From: Gammaproteobacteria bacterium
GTDB lineage: Bacteria > Pseudomonadota > Gammaproteobacteria > Diplorickettsiales > Diplorickettsiaceae
Length of the DNA: 7,050 nt
NCBI GenBank assembly: GCA_013288455.1
Contig: JABDBU010000033.1
Span: 1 to 7,050 of the forward strand
Direction of reading: 5' to 3'
The notes under the pieces were generated by a model. It worked only from the letters and a program-made list of their open reading frames with translations, did no database searches and had not been told where the DNA came from. Position 1 is the stretch's first letter, and each line of letters opens with the position of its first letter. The position numbers and the translations under genes were made by a program. Positions 6,759 to 7,050 of the stretch are shown here, piece by piece.

Positions 6759-7050
6759 ATGAAGGAATTACGTGGCCATTTATGCGAAAATGTTCCATTA
6801 AAACCATACACCTCGTGGAGAGTGGGTGGACCTGCGCAACGCCTCTATAAACCTAAAGATAGTGCAGATCTGCTGCACTTTATGAAACAATTAACACCCG
6901 AAGAACCACTACTCTTCTTAGGGTTGGGAAGCAATACCTTAGTCCGAGATGGAGGGGTTAAAGGCACAGTCGTGATTACACAAGGTGCTCTTTGTCAATT
7001 ACAAGTGGAAGATGGTACAACGATACGTGCTGAAGCTGGGTTCATTAGTA
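6759..7050 (+). CDS. murB: UDP-N-acetylenolpyruvoylglucosamine reductase, N-terminal part
   Basis: FAD-dependent cytoplasmic enzyme that reduces UDP-GlcNAc-enolpyruvate to UDP-MurNAc with NADPH, supplying the substrate of MurC. Only the first 97 codons are present; the gene runs off the window, and most of the protein is missing. The readable part begins 'MKELRGHLCENVPLK' and has 'YTSWRVGGPA' (17-26) and the FAD-binding block 'LGLGSNTLVRDGG' (54-66), followed by 'GTVV' and 'AEAG' (91-94), the usual N-terminal order. The 'TSWRVGG' start resembles non-enteric MurB proteins rather than that of E. coli. The subtype (I or II) cannot be decided, because the distinguishing and catalytic regions lie beyond the edge. 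The gene starts three bases after the murC stop with no strong Shine-Dalgarno site, so it is probably translated by coupling. Confidence 0.93.
   Translation, partial: MKELRGHLCENVPLKPYTSWRVGGPAQRLYKPKDSADLLHFMKQLTPEEPLLFLGLGSNTLVRDGGVKGTVVITQGALCQLQVEDGTTIRAEAGFIS

Noticed and set aside
6861..6879. AGTGCA...TGCACT inverted repeat with an inner 10-base palindrome in murB
   Set aside because: It lies in a well-formed coding region encoding ordinary MurB residues and there is no second copy in the window, so chance is the simplest explanation.

Overview
The window is a compact, entirely plus-strand stretch of a bacterial chromosome. It holds six complete genes and the start of a seventh, with no mobile element, RNA gene or CRISPR array that I can see. 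The protein sequences look gammaproteobacterial and not enteric: MurB begins with a 'YTSWRVGGPA' motif rather than the E. coli-type start, MurD has an 'NAK' P-loop, and base composition is moderately AT-rich by eye. A Legionellales/Coxiella/Rickettsiella-type lineage is my best guess. This is inference from sequence style, not from a search.

Region 1 (about 1-1579) holds cytochrome oxidase assembly genes. They are cyoE/ctaB (protoheme IX farnesyltransferase, making heme O) and a SCO1/SenC-type copper-delivery protein whose start overlaps the end of cyoE by 20 bases. Region 2 (1620-2711) is mnmA, the tRNA 2-thiouridylase. Region 3 (2754-7050) is part of a division and cell wall (dcw) cluster: murD, ftsW, murC and the first 97 codons of murB. 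Spacing here is tight (1 base between murD and ftsW, 3 bases between murC and murB), except for 62 bases between ftsW and murC.

The genes of region 3 work on one pathway. MurB completes UDP-MurNAc, MurC adds L-Ala, MurD adds D-Glu, and FtsW polymerises the finished lipid II at the septum. Two usual members are missing from their usual places: murG should lie between ftsW and murC, and mraY should precede murD. Instead the cluster is broken on its left side by mnmA and the oxidase assembly genes.

These are housekeeping genes. I find no undescribed system. The points worth a second look are the missing murG, the rearranged left border of the dcw cluster, and a Ser-to-Gly change in the MurD P-loop.
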